A stretch of DNA of 64,000 nt from Sphingobacterium sp. JB170 (GTDB lineage Bacteria > Bacteroidota > Bacteroidia > Sphingobacteriales > Sphingobacteriaceae): NCBI RefSeq assembly GCF_900163865.1, contig NZ_FUKU01000036.1:1-64000 (forward strand). Direction: 5' to 3'. Numbering within the stretch: the first letter of the stretch is position 1; every line of letters starts with the position of its first letter. Shown piece after piece: positions 7,681 to 16,387 of this stretch. A program made the position numbers and the translations under genes. The notes beneath the pieces are model-generated. The model saw only the letters and a program-made list of their open reading frames with translations. It did no database searches and was not told where the DNA came from.

Positions 7681-8439
7681 CTACATTGCTGCCTGGTCTT
7701 CGTTCCAAATTTTCCAGTTTTTTTCAGCTTGAAGCAGAAGCATGTCGTACCCATTTTTGATCTGAGCGCCCCTTTGGCGGCCTTGTTTAAGAAAAGCCGT
7801 TTCTTCTGGGTTATAGATTAAATCGTATAACAAATGTTGGGGGCCTATTCCTTGGTAAGGGATATTCGGTGCGTCATCGACATTAGGAAAGGTGCCAACA
7901 GGCGAGCAATTGATGATCAATTTGTGTTCAGCGATTAATTGTTGATCAAGCTCTTGATAGGTGATATCTCCCGTCTCGCGTTTTCGGCTGACAATTTTAT
8001 AGGAACATCCTAATTTCTCTAAGGTATAATGTACAGCCTTTGCGGCACCGCCGTTTCCGAGGACAAGTGCTGTTTTGTGGTTTTCATTAAGCATCGGTTT
8101 TAGCGATTCCTCAAAGCCATATGCGTCGGTGTTAAACCCAATTAGAAATGGTTTATCTCCTTTTTTTGTGAGTTTGATACAGTTCACTGCTCCTATTTTT
8201 TCAGCTTCCGGAGAAAGTTCGTTCATATACGCGATCACGGATTGCTTGTGCGGAATAGTGACATTAAAGCCGTAAAAGGAGTCATCATTTTTATAAAGAT
8301 TGGGAAACTGCTCAATATGTTCGATTGAGTAAAGGTTATAGTCAATGCCTTTTATATTTTCCTGCTCAAATTTGTCAAGGTAGTATTTCTTCGAAAATGA
8401 ATGTCCGAGAGGAAATCCAATAAGACCTAATTTTTTCAT
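7681..8439 (-). CDS. aroE: shikimate dehydrogenase
   Basis: A 252-residue AroE, which reduces 3-dehydroshikimate to shikimate with NADPH in aromatic amino acid synthesis. Seen: GFPLGHSFSKKY at the N-terminus (substrate binding), GFNVTIPHK near residue 60 with the catalytic Lys, the glycine-rich GNGGAAKAV of the Rossmann fold near 127, and INCSPVGTFP near 176. It is slightly shorter than the E. coli enzyme but complete, as usual in Bacteroidota. It begins 3 bases after the TPR gene stop, so the two form an operon. Confidence 0.92.
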   Translation of the reverse strand: MKKLGLIGFPLGHSFSKKYYLDKFEQENIKGIDYNLYSIEHIEQFPNLYKNDDSFYGFNVTIPHKQSVIAYMNELSPEAEKIGAVNCIKLTKKGDKPFLIGFNTDAYGFEESLKPMLNENHKTALVLGNGGAAKAVHYTLEKLGCSYKIVSRKRETGDITYQELDQQLIAEHKLIINCSPVGTFPNVDDAPNIPYQGIGPQHLLYDLIYNPEETAFLKQGRQRGAQIKNGYDMLLLQAEKNWKIWNEDQAAM

Positions 8440-8442
8440 TTG

Positions 8443-9864
8443 TTATGAATGTTCTGTATAGCGGCGCACCATGTCGACAATTGCGCTATTACCTTGTAGT
8501 TTCGGTATGTAATCAAATATCAGATACGCCTTTTCAGGATATAAACCAAGGGCGGATTCTAAGTGCTCCATTGCTAGATCAAACCGTGCGTCCACAAACC
8601 GATAAGCAGCCATGCGGTAATAGAGCTCGGGTATGTCGTCGTTTATTAGTATCGCCTCGGTCATAATCTCGATCGCACTTTTAATGTCTGATTTCTCGAT
8701 GTATATTACCGAGAAATCTAACCAAGCTTCATAATCTTCTGGGTCGAGTTCAACAGTCTTGCGGAATGCGCCTTCGGCTTTTTTAAACTGCCCAAGTTCA
8801 GAATGTACTTGCGCTAGCGCGTACCAAATACTAGGGTCGCTGTCATCAAGTTTAATGGCTTTTTTAAAGGAGTGTAATGACTCGTGATAGCGCTCTTCGG
8901 CGTTTAAGGTTGTACCTATTCCATACCATGCGTCGGGGTTTTCAGGATCAAGCCTCGCAGCTTCTTTAAAGTAGGAGCGTGCTTCTTCGTAATCTTCTTT
9001 ATTTTCGTAAGCCTCTCCCAACATAACACAAACTTCAGAATTTGGTGTTGCGTACATCAGGGTACCCAGTAAATGTTCAATAGCATCATCGTTTTTCTTC
9101 TGTTGGAGCAGAACAGAGGCTTTGCCGTAATAGCTCGGAACGAACGTTTCGTCGATTGCGATTGCATAGTCGTATGCATCAATCGCTTCGTCCAAACGAC
9201 CCAATGCTTCAAGTGTTACGCCATAATTGATCCAGCCCAATACACTATAAGGATCGTGGTCTAAATATTTGGTATAGTAAGGTAGTCCCTCTTCAGGATG
9301 ACCTAGCTCAATGCAACATGCCGATAGCGCGTCGATCGCTGAGAGGTTATCGATATCGTGATCCAACGATTTTTTGAGATATTTGAGCCCTTTTTCAGTT
9401 TTATTTTGGTCCATGTATAACAGGGCGATAGACTCATAAACTAAAGCGTGGTCGGCATCATTTTGTAATGCTTCAAGGTAGTGTTGTTTTGCTAGCTCCA
9501 CATTTCCCCGAATACGTTCTAGGTTCCCTCTGATAATAGAAATAGCTTCATTATTGGGTTCCAAAACGCTCGCTTTTTCTAGAATTTCATGGGCTTTGTC
9601 ATATTTGCCTATTGAAGCGTATATCTGGCTCTCCTGAACAAGAAATGTTGCATCATAGCTATGTTGTCTATGCGCAATTTCAATTGCCTGTAATGCTTTC
9701 ACGGGGTCTTGTTTTCCTTCTAGGTAGTAGGCTACTATATTGTAAAATACGTCGGAATCGAAAAAGTATTCTTGATCATCGCGTATCATAGACTCGTAGG
9801 TAGCAATGGTTTCTCGCATCTCCTTGGCTGAGTCAAAACCGTAGTTGTCGTCCGTGTTCTTCAT
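8443..9864 (-). CDS. tetratricopeptide-repeat protein
   Basis: A 473-residue protein made almost entirely of TPR helix pairs (about eleven; repeated A...Y..A......P signatures, e.g. around residues 190-225, 300-335 and 340-370). No signal peptide or membrane segment is seen, so it is probably a cytosolic scaffold. The partner is unknown. It precedes aroE by 3 bases; TPR proteins upstream of aroE occur in related genomes, but a functional link is not established. Confidence 0.85.
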   Translation of the reverse strand: MKNTDDNYGFDSAKEMRETIATYESMIRDDQEYFFDSDVFYNIVAYYLEGKQDPVKALQAIEIAHRQHSYDATFLVQESQIYASIGKYDKAHEILEKASVLEPNNEAISIIRGNLERIRGNVELAKQHYLEALQNDADHALVYESIALLYMDQNKTEKGLKYLKKSLDHDIDNLSAIDALSACCIELGHPEEGLPYYTKYLDHDPYSVLGWINYGVTLEALGRLDEAIDAYDYAIAIDETFVPSYYGKASVLLQQKKNDDAIEHLLGTLMYATPNSEVCVMLGEAYENKEDYEEARSYFKEAARLDPENPDAWYGIGTTLNAEERYHESLHSFKKAIKLDDSDPSIWYALAQVHSELGQFKKAEGAFRKTVELDPEDYEAWLDFSVIYIEKSDIKSAIEIMTEAILINDDIPELYYRMAAYRFVDARFDLAMEHLESALGLYPEKAYLIFDYIPKLQGNSAIVDMVRRYTEHS

Positions 9865-10010
9865 ATCCGCTATGTGTTTAGTGGGCGCTAAATCGTACTA
9901 ACTCCCGATATTAGTGAATTTACATAAAAAATATAAATTCATTCACAATTGTTTTCCACATTGTAAGTGATACGCGTAAAGGTAGCTTTAAAAAATGTTA
10001 TAATGACAGA

Positions 10011-10038
10011 AAAGCCGATTCATTGCTGAATCGGCTTT
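10011..10038 (-). terminator. terminator of the OmpA-family gene
   Basis: A perfect 12-bp inverted repeat (AAAGCCGATTCA / TGAATCGGCTTT) with a 4-nt loop lies 28 bases after the stop codon of the OmpA gene on the minus strand. The T-tract is short. Confidence 0.75.
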
Positions 10039-10066
10039 CTTATCATTGATAATTCTTAAAGAAGAA

Positions 10067-11449
10067 CTATTTTTTGATTTCTACACGACGGTTTTGAACA
10101 CGACCTTCTTCAGTTGCATTAGATGCTACTGGATTAGCCTCACCGTAACCGGTAGCTGTTACGCTTGATGCAGATACACCAGCGTTAACTAGATATTGTT
10201 TTACTGCGTTTGCACGGTCAGTAGATAAGTTCATGTTGTAATCATCAGAACCTTCTTCAGAAGCATAACCATCAAGAGTTATTGAAGCGTTAGCGTCACG
10301 TAATTCTTTAGCTAATTTATCTAAAGTTGAGTAAGATTCAGTTTTCAACACTGAGCTATCAAATTCAAATTGGATTGGCGAAAAATACTCACCTGAAGTC
10401 GCGTTGTTAGCAACAACTGGCTCAGGGAATTTAATTGGACAACCTGATCCGTCTACAGCAGTACCTGCTGGAGTTGAAGGACATTTGTCAAATTTATCAG
10501 AAACACCATCACCGTCAGAGTCTTTGCTTAATTGATCAACAGTACCTTCTAAAGTAGATACACGTTGTTTCAATGCTTCAACTTCGTTACGTAATGAAGG
10601 GTCTTTCAACTCATCATATAAAGTCGCAACTGGGTTAGAGAACGTTAAGTTTTCTTTATCACGTGAACCTAGAGTGAACTCTAAACCACCGTAAACCTGT
10701 GAATATTTACCTTTGTAGTCTGTACGACCAGGACCGTAAAGTCTGTTGTCATCCGTGAAGTTCATCGTGTAACCTAAGTTCAAGGCAACAACTTCAGATA
10801 GTTTGAATTTAACACCAACTCCTACAGGAATGAAACCTGAAAGTTTGTAGTCTTTTGATCCGTCAGCTTCACGATCTCCGAAGATCTCTTCACCCCATTT
10901 ACCTTTGTTATCGTATACAACACTACCATCAAGGTCATTTCCTGAGTATTGTACAGGGTTAGATGCTAATACACCCATACCAACTTTAGCGTAGAAGTTA
11001 ACTGCATTTTCTCTTCTTAGGAAGTCGATTGTTCCTAATTGGAAAACACCATTTAAGCTAGCTGCCCAGTTTACGTCTACTTCAGCAGATGTAGCTCCAT
11101 GACTGTTTTCTACAGCAGGACCTGATACGTCGTGGTTGAAAGTTTTGATTTTACCACGGTTACCTTCTAATTCTAAACCGAATAGGTGTGAGAATTGTTT
11201 ACGTACAGTAATACCATAGTACTCGCCTACTTTATTTTGGAAGTAACCAACTTTTTGTCCAAAAGGGTTAGAACCACCAGTAATTGCACCTGGAGTAGTA
11301 ATACCACCTTGTACACCGATTGACCATGTTCTGTATTGGGATCTACCACCAAATACAGTTGGAGTCTGAGCTTGCGCAGATTCCGCGAAGCCTAAAGCGG
11401 CGACTAAAGATGCTGCAACAGCTGTTTTTTTAATTGTAGAATAGTTCAT
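10067..11449 (-). CDS. OmpA-family outer membrane protein with calcium-binding repeat
   Basis: A 460-residue porin-like protein. Order: signal peptide (1-27, ending ESAQAQ), an eight-strand-type beta-barrel (about 30-265), a short coiled region (NEVEALKQRVSTLEGT), a thrombospondin type-3-like calcium repeat (DSDGDGVSDKFDKCP, about 310-335) and the OmpA peptidoglycan-binding domain (about 350-460, with IQFEFDSS, TLDGYASEEGSDDYN and NRRVEI). It tethers the outer membrane to the cell wall. A GTG at 11491 would add 14 residues before the signal peptide, so the ATG at 11449 is chosen. The regular codon use suggests strong expression. Confidence 0.92.
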   Translation of the reverse strand: MNYSTIKKTAVAASLVAALGFAESAQAQTPTVFGGRSQYRTWSIGVQGGITTPGAITGGSNPFGQKVGYFQNKVGEYYGITVRKQFSHLFGLELEGNRGKIKTFNHDVSGPAVENSHGATSAEVDVNWAASLNGVFQLGTIDFLRRENAVNFYAKVGMGVLASNPVQYSGNDLDGSVVYDNKGKWGEEIFGDREADGSKDYKLSGFIPVGVGVKFKLSEVVALNLGYTMNFTDDNRLYGPGRTDYKGKYSQVYGGLEFTLGSRDKENLTFSNPVATLYDELKDPSLRNEVEALKQRVSTLEGTVDQLSKDSDGDGVSDKFDKCPSTPAGTAVDGSGCPIKFPEPVVANNATSGEYFSPIQFEFDSSVLKTESYSTLDKLAKELRDANASITLDGYASEEGSDDYNMNLSTDRANAVKQYLVNAGVSASSVTATGYGEANPVASNATEEGRVQNRRVEIKK

Positions 11450-11694
11450 ACTCTTGTTTTTAAGGTTATTAAAATTTTTAATTGTTTTCACTTAATTAAA
11501 TTTAACATAACTTAACAATAACGATGCCAAAGTAAGTCGGCTCATGTGGAAAGTTAATTTTTGGATATTTTCGCTGCACTTGCTAGTAAAATACCGGCAT
11601 AAAAGTATATATATTATTTAGAACAGCAAAATATTTCTACTAATTTTCCCTGTATATCGATAAAAATACAATTGCTTGTAGTGTTAATGCTACA

Positions 11695-12708
11695 TTACAG
11701 GAGGTAGTGAATTATCGTTAACGTGAGTCCGCCAAGAACCCCGCTGACAGGGATGGTGAGTATCCATGCCCATAATAAACTTATCGTTACTCCCCAGCGG
11801 ACAGCGGAAACGCGTTTTACAACACCTACGCCAATTATTGCTCCTGTGATGGTATGTGTAGTGGATGCCGGAATACCAAAGTGTTCTGTTACCCCCAAGG
11901 TAATTGCTCCTGCGGATTCCGCAGCTACCCCTTCCAGAGGTGTCACTTTGGTAATTTTAGTACCCATCGTTTTTACAATTTTCCAGCCCCCACTCATCGT
12001 GCCCAGCGCAATGGCAAGGTAACAGGATAGGGGGACCCAGGCGGGCATTGATTCAAAATTTGGAATAACCTGCTCAGCAATTAACGCGGTTGCAATAATC
12101 CCCATCACTTTTTGTGCATCATTCCCACCGTGTGCAAAGCTTAATCCGGCAGATGAAATTAATTGACATATTTTAAACCATTTCTCGGCCACTGCCGGTC
12201 GGGCTCTTTTGGCGAGGTTCATAATAAGGATCGTTATGGTTACCGAAATAAGCATCCCTATTACCGGAGCAAGGACAATAAAAGAAACTGTTTTTAAAAT
12301 AGCGCTGTGGTTTATCGCATCTAATGGATTTACTCCATTAATAATAGCATAGGCCATTCCTGATCCAGCGAAACCGCCAATCAGCGTGTGCGAGGAACTC
12401 GAAGGTATACCGTAATACCAGGTGAACAAGTTCCAGCATATAGCAGCAACTAATCCTGCAAATATTACTTCGAGCGTTATATATTCATCAAGGACTGTTT
12501 TTGCAATGGTATTGGCGACCTTATGGTCGGTAAAGTAAAAATAGGCGGCGAAGTTAAAAATTGCGGCCCATACTACGGCCAAAAAAGGAGTTAAGACTTT
12601 AGTAGAGACGATTGTTGCAATCGAGTTTGCGGCGTCGTGGAAACCATTGATATAGTCAAATGCTATCGCTAGGACAACAACGACGATCAATAAAGTTGAA
12701 ATCATCAT
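11695..12708 (-). CDS. PiT-family inorganic phosphate transporter
   Basis: A 337-residue inner-membrane symporter of the PiT family (phosphate:H+ or Na+). The two signature repeats are present: GFHDAANSIAT near residue 22 and SFAHGGNDAQKVMG near 190, plus SSSSHTLIGG near 100 and ASTTHTITG near 282. Around ten hydrophobic segments are visible. It follows the DUF47 gene by 28 bases on the same strand, the classical arrangement in which the DUF47 protein regulates or assists the transporter. Confidence 0.92.
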   Translation of the reverse strand: MMISTLLIVVVVLAIAFDYINGFHDAANSIATIVSTKVLTPFLAVVWAAIFNFAAYFYFTDHKVANTIAKTVLDEYITLEVIFAGLVAAICWNLFTWYYGIPSSSSHTLIGGFAGSGMAYAIINGVNPLDAINHSAILKTVSFIVLAPVIGMLISVTITILIMNLAKRARPAVAEKWFKICQLISSAGLSFAHGGNDAQKVMGIIATALIAEQVIPNFESMPAWVPLSCYLAIALGTMSGGWKIVKTMGTKITKVTPLEGVAAESAGAITLGVTEHFGIPASTTHTITGAIIGVGVVKRVSAVRWGVTISLLWAWILTIPVSGVLGGLTLTIIHYLL

Positions 12709-12736
12709 AGGGTTTTATGCTTTCTCTGGTTTTAAT

Positions 12737-13384
12737 TTAAGCATTCTTAACTAAAATACTTTCCAATACATTTGCTACATCTTCACACTTGTCCGTAGCA
12801 TCTTCCATAGCTGAAAGCACTTCTTTGTTTTTTATGAGGGTTATAGCATCTTTTTCGAATTCAAAAAGTTCGCCTACCGCTTTATCGAAAATGCTGTCGG
12901 CTTTATTCTCTACGCTATTTATGCGCACGCATGAATCGGTTATGCGGCGAATGTTTTTTAAGTCTCTAAGTTCATTAAGCGCTGTTGCAACGTGAACGGT
13001 AGCCTCTGCGATAAGATCGGCTATTTGCTTCATCGCTGGGCTTGGATTCATTACTTTGTAGAGTTCCATCCGATTGGAGGCTCCGTAGATAAAATCTGCG
13101 ACGTCATCGAGTGAACTGGCAAGAGAGTGGATGTCTTCCCGGTCAAAAGGGGTGATGAAGTTCTTTCCAAGTTCTAAATGTATTTGGTGTGTGATATTAT
13201 CGCCATGATGCTCCAGATCTTCCAGAGTTTTATTTAGTTCTGACCGTTTTACTGGATCGATGGTATTCACCATTTCTTGTAACTTCTTTGCCATTTCAAT
13301 AAGGTTCGACCCAGCTTGTTCAAACAGGGGGAAAAACTTCTTATCCTTTGGTACGAAATATTGAAAAATGCTATTTAACGACAT
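12737..13384 (-). CDS. DUF47 (PhoU-like) phosphate transport regulator
   Basis: A 215-residue all-helical protein of the DUF47 family, related in fold to PhoU. Seen: LEDLEHHGDNITHQIH near residue 65, FDREDIHSLASSLDDVADFIYGA near 95 and a C-terminal EDATDKCEDVANVLE helix; the acidic E...D patches are the presumed metal sites. Such proteins are encoded with PiT transporters and are thought to control phosphate uptake. It heads a two-gene operon with its own promoter. Confidence 0.9.
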   Translation of the reverse strand: MSLNSIFQYFVPKDKKFFPLFEQAGSNLIEMAKKLQEMVNTIDPVKRSELNKTLEDLEHHGDNITHQIHLELGKNFITPFDREDIHSLASSLDDVADFIYGASNRMELYKVMNPSPAMKQIADLIAEATVHVATALNELRDLKNIRRITDSCVRINSVENKADSIFDKAVGELFEFEKDAITLIKNKEVLSAMEDATDKCEDVANVLESILVKNA

Positions 13385-13401
13385 AATGTTTAAATTTTAT
13401 G

Positions 13402-13409
13402 CAAATTTA
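13402..13409 (-). promoter_or_regulatory. -7 promoter element of the DUF47-PiT operon
   Basis: Minus-strand TAAATTTG, a perfect TAnnTTTG match, ends 17 nt before the DUF47 start codon. Confidence 0.6.
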
Positions 13410-13468
13410 TGAATACTATGTTAAGTTAATGTTAACTTTATTGGAAGGTAAACCTGTTACGACACTTT

Positions 13469-14497
13469 CTATGCGCGCGCTAATGTGAAACCGAATGTCG
13501 TGCCTAGCCCTTCCGTGCTGCGTGCGTTAACGTTCTGTTCATGCGCTTCGATGATGTGTTTCACAATTGCTAAGCCTAGACCTGCTCCACCGATATCGCG
13601 TGAGCGGCTTTTGTCGGCCCTATAGAAGCGTTCGAAGACACGAGGAAGTGTTTTCTCATCGATTCCCAGACCGTTGTCCGTTACCTCAACGAGGACTTGA
13701 TCGAGCAGAATGAACACTGAGATGGATGTCTTGCCATTTTTTTTGCCATATTTAATGGAGTTTACAATTAGATTCACCAGTACCTGTTGTATGCGCTGCC
13801 TATCTGCTATTACGTAGACAGGAGTGTTTGATTTCCCTTTGAATACAAGTTCAATATTGTTCGTTTTTGATTTCCCCTCCAAGTCTTCGATGCATTCTTT
13901 TATTAAAGCGACGATATCGAACCGTTCCATGGTGACTGATATTATTCCGGTTTCTAACTTCGAGATATCTTCCAGGTCTTGAATTAGGTAGCTCAGTCGG
14001 TCGAGATTACGCGATGCTTTTCCTAGAAAATTTTTAGCGATTTCGGGGGCATCATCAATGACGCCATCTTGAAGAGTTTCGATGTACCCTTGTGTCGCAA
14101 ACAACGGCGTCTTAAATTCATGGGATATATTTGAGAGGAATTCCTTGCGGAATTCGGCTTGCTCTTTCAGTTTGTCGATTTCAGAGGCTTTCTGTTTAGC
14201 CCAGTCGCGCACTTCGCGTTCCGCATCGGCAAGCGGGTCATTGTTTATTTGATCTCCCAATGCATTGCGAAGGTCTTTGCCTAGCTTAAGGTTATGTATA
14301 AGTTTATAGACGTTTCGAATGCGTTTGTATACAAATTTCTCAAAGAGATTCAATAAGCTTACAAAGCTTAACGTACTAATGGCAATAAAAATGAGTAAGG
14401 CGATTTGGAGGTTTCCACGATGCATGTAATCGGTGAAACCGACAAGTAGGCCGATAGTTAAGGCAATGAGAAGTGTAAAAACTTTAAAGTTCATCAT
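13469..14497 (-). CDS. PhoR-like sensor histidine kinase
   Basis: A 342-residue membrane kinase. Two N-terminal membrane helices (about 5-22 and 30-50) flank almost no periplasmic loop; a linker helix follows. The HisKA box with the phosphorylated His is EFLSNISHEFKTP near residue 125. The HATPase domain has an N box (VNLIVNSIKYG near 245), G1 (VTDNGLGI), an F box (FERFYRADKSRS) and G2 (GAGLGLAIVKHII). This is the PhoR-like subclass. No response-regulator gene is beside it, although it lies just upstream of the phosphate genes on the same strand, 84 bases from the DUF47 start. Role in phosphate sensing is inferred from position. Confidence 0.88.
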   Translation of the reverse strand: MMNFKVFTLLIALTIGLLVGFTDYMHRGNLQIALLIFIAISTLSFVSLLNLFEKFVYKRIRNVYKLIHNLKLGKDLRNALGDQINNDPLADAEREVRDWAKQKASEIDKLKEQAEFRKEFLSNISHEFKTPLFATQGYIETLQDGVIDDAPEIAKNFLGKASRNLDRLSYLIQDLEDISKLETGIISVTMERFDIVALIKECIEDLEGKSKTNNIELVFKGKSNTPVYVIADRQRIQQVLVNLIVNSIKYGKKNGKTSISVFILLDQVLVEVTDNGLGIDEKTLPRVFERFYRADKSRSRDIGGAGLGLAIVKHIIEAHEQNVNARSTEGLGTTFGFTLARA

Positions 14498-14545
14498 ATG
14501 CTCCGTAAGCAGAGCCTAAATTAACATTCCTTTTTTAATAAAATG

Positions 14546-15199
14546 TTAAATGCGGCCAATTATAGTTTTTGCACCGGTTACCTTGTCCCCAATGTTGACA
14601 TCGATTTTGGTACCGATAGGTAAAAATAGATCCACTCTGGACCCAAATTTAATGAAGCCGAATTCTTCACCCTGAACAACCTCATCGTTTTCTTTGACGT
14701 ACCATACGATTCGGCGCGCCATTGCCCCGGCAATCTGGCGGAATAACACCTCATTTCCACTCGCATTTTTCACGACCAGTGTGGTCCGTTCGTTATCTGT
14801 TGAGGACTTGGGGTGCCAAGCAACGAGGAATTTCCCAGGGTGATATTTGAGGTACGTGACAAGTCCACTAATAGGGCTTCTGTTTACGTGTACGTTTACG
14901 GGCGACATAAATATCGACACTTGTAGGCGGCGATCTTTAAAGTATTCCGATTCCTGGGTTTCTTCAATCACCACGACTTTTCCATCTGCCGGACAAAGAA
15001 TGATGCTTTCGTCGGGTGTCACGGTTTTTGATGGACTGCGGAAAAATTGCACGATAGCAATCACCAAGAATGCTGAAAGTAGGTATAAAATCCACTTCAG
15101 AAAGTCTGGTGCATTATAGTAGTCTGCCAATGCATTGATAATAAATACAATGAGTACGGCAATTGCCAGGCTAGTATATCCTTCTTTGTGGAACTTCAT
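14546..15199 (-). CDS. psd: phosphatidylserine decarboxylase family protein
   Basis: A 217-residue enzyme that makes phosphatidylethanolamine from phosphatidylserine. Two hydrophobic segments occur near residues 8-28 and 35-52. The catalytic region contains CPADGKVVV, SIFMSPVNVHVNRSP and HPKSSTDNERTT. The GS in FGSRVDLFLP near residue 190 is the expected self-cleavage site that generates the pyruvoyl group. This is the short bacterial form. It lies upstream of the kinase gene on the same strand, 48 bases away, with its own -7 box. Confidence 0.9.
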   Translation of the reverse strand: MKFHKEGYTSLAIAVLIVFIINALADYYNAPDFLKWILYLLSAFLVIAIVQFFRSPSKTVTPDESIILCPADGKVVVIEETQESEYFKDRRLQVSIFMSPVNVHVNRSPISGLVTYLKYHPGKFLVAWHPKSSTDNERTTLVVKNASGNEVLFRQIAGAMARRIVWYVKENDEVVQGEEFGFIKFGSRVDLFLPIGTKIDVNIGDKVTGAKTIIGRI

Positions 15200-15213
15200 G
15201 ACTTTGTTTTTTG

Positions 15214-15221
15214 CAAATATA
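15214..15221 (-). promoter_or_regulatory. -7 promoter element of psd
   Basis: Minus-strand TATATTTG, a TAnnTTTG match, ends 14 nt before the psd start codon. Confidence 0.6.
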
Positions 15222-15253
15222 AGATATTCGGTGAATTTCCTCTACAGTTGTTT

Positions 15254-16378
15254 TTACCTTTCAACTTGAACGTTGGGGAAATAAGAATTCCCTTCCTCAT
15301 TTATTCTCAGTATCCCCGAGACAGTAACTTGGCCCTCAATAGGCTGTCCTTGCCCGTTTAGTGTAGGGAAATAATATGGAATTTCTTTTAACAAGGCAGT
15401 GATCCAATTGTTTAAACTTTTATGTTCCGTTTTTTTGTTGAAATTTATTCCGGTCGGTATCCCCTCGTCGTCTAGGTCAATAAGAAAGGAAAAAGGGTGC
15501 TCGGAACTTTTTAGTTCCCTATTGAATTTCACTGTCGCGAGAGCCATGCTATTGAACTTGTTAACCAGGTAGGCATCGTACCCACTGTACGCATCAAATG
15601 AGCAGGGTTTATAAATAATCTGTTCGGCTGTTTCGAAATGGTTCGCCGGAAGAATGCTAAAGGGAACTTTGATTTCTTTTGCGGCCAGTAGATTGTAGCC
15701 TTCTGTCATTATTCCATGCTCATTAAATACTTCTTCGGCAAAAAGTTCACGATTTTTTTTACCGTCGGTGACTACTGTTGTCCAATACCCTGTTGGCATC
15801 CCATTTTTCACCCTACCTTTGCGTATAAAATAGGGGTAACCGAATTCATTGTAAAAATCGAACGGCATCATAAATTCGTAGATCCCTTTGCCGGCAATAA
15901 CTTCTTGTTTTCCACGTCGATCCCAATAATCGGTTAATTTCACCATCGTACTGTCGTAATTTACGTTTAGCATCGGCTTGCCATCGGGGTAGAAGTATTT
16001 CCAATCGCCAGTGGGTTTGTCATCTTTAAATGCACACATCCATTTGGTCGCACCGTTTGGATGATATGCCGTAAATAAACCGTCTTTAACCCCTTTATTA
16101 TAATTTCCAGTTAAGATTAACGTGCCAGAGCGGTTGAAGTCCTTGAAAGGGCCGTCAAAGGCATTTTCACGGACCAGAAAAGCAGATAGTCGCTCGATAG
16201 CTTTAAATTCACAGTCTTTATCCACTAAAAAATAATGATCGTCAAAATAGAATCGCACCAGTCCCATCGTGGCTTTTTCGAAAAGCGTGTCGCGTTCGGC
16301 CGCGTTGTTTGTTTCCTGTGCCAAGGAGATTACAGTACTACATAGGAGAAAAACGAATGTATAGAGGATTTTTATCAT
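15254..16378 (-). CDS. exported MORN-2 repeat (YwqK-like) protein
   Basis: A 374-residue exported protein. A signal peptide (1-20, ending LAQ) is followed by MORN_2-type repeats of the form G.Y..G...G.W..Y..DG (about residues 80-150 and 185-230). The C-terminal 100 residues (around VKFNRELKSSEHPFSFLIDL) resemble the TonB C-terminal-like domains of Bacteroidota, though this is uncertain. Such proteins are common in this phylum and of unknown function. It begins 9 bases after the polA stop, so it may be co-transcribed with polA. Confidence 0.7.
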   Translation of the reverse strand: MIKILYTFVFLLCSTVISLAQETNNAAERDTLFEKATMGLVRFYFDDHYFLVDKDCEFKAIERLSAFLVRENAFDGPFKDFNRSGTLILTGNYNKGVKDGLFTAYHPNGATKWMCAFKDDKPTGDWKYFYPDGKPMLNVNYDSTMVKLTDYWDRRGKQEVIAGKGIYEFMMPFDFYNEFGYPYFIRKGRVKNGMPTGYWTTVVTDGKKNRELFAEEVFNEHGIMTEGYNLLAAKEIKVPFSILPANHFETAEQIIYKPCSFDAYSGYDAYLVNKFNSMALATVKFNRELKSSEHPFSFLIDLDDEGIPTGINFNKKTEHKSLNNWITALLKEIPYYFPTLNGQGQPIEGQVTVSGILRINEEGNSYFPNVQVER

Positions 16379-16387
16379 ATCGAAATA

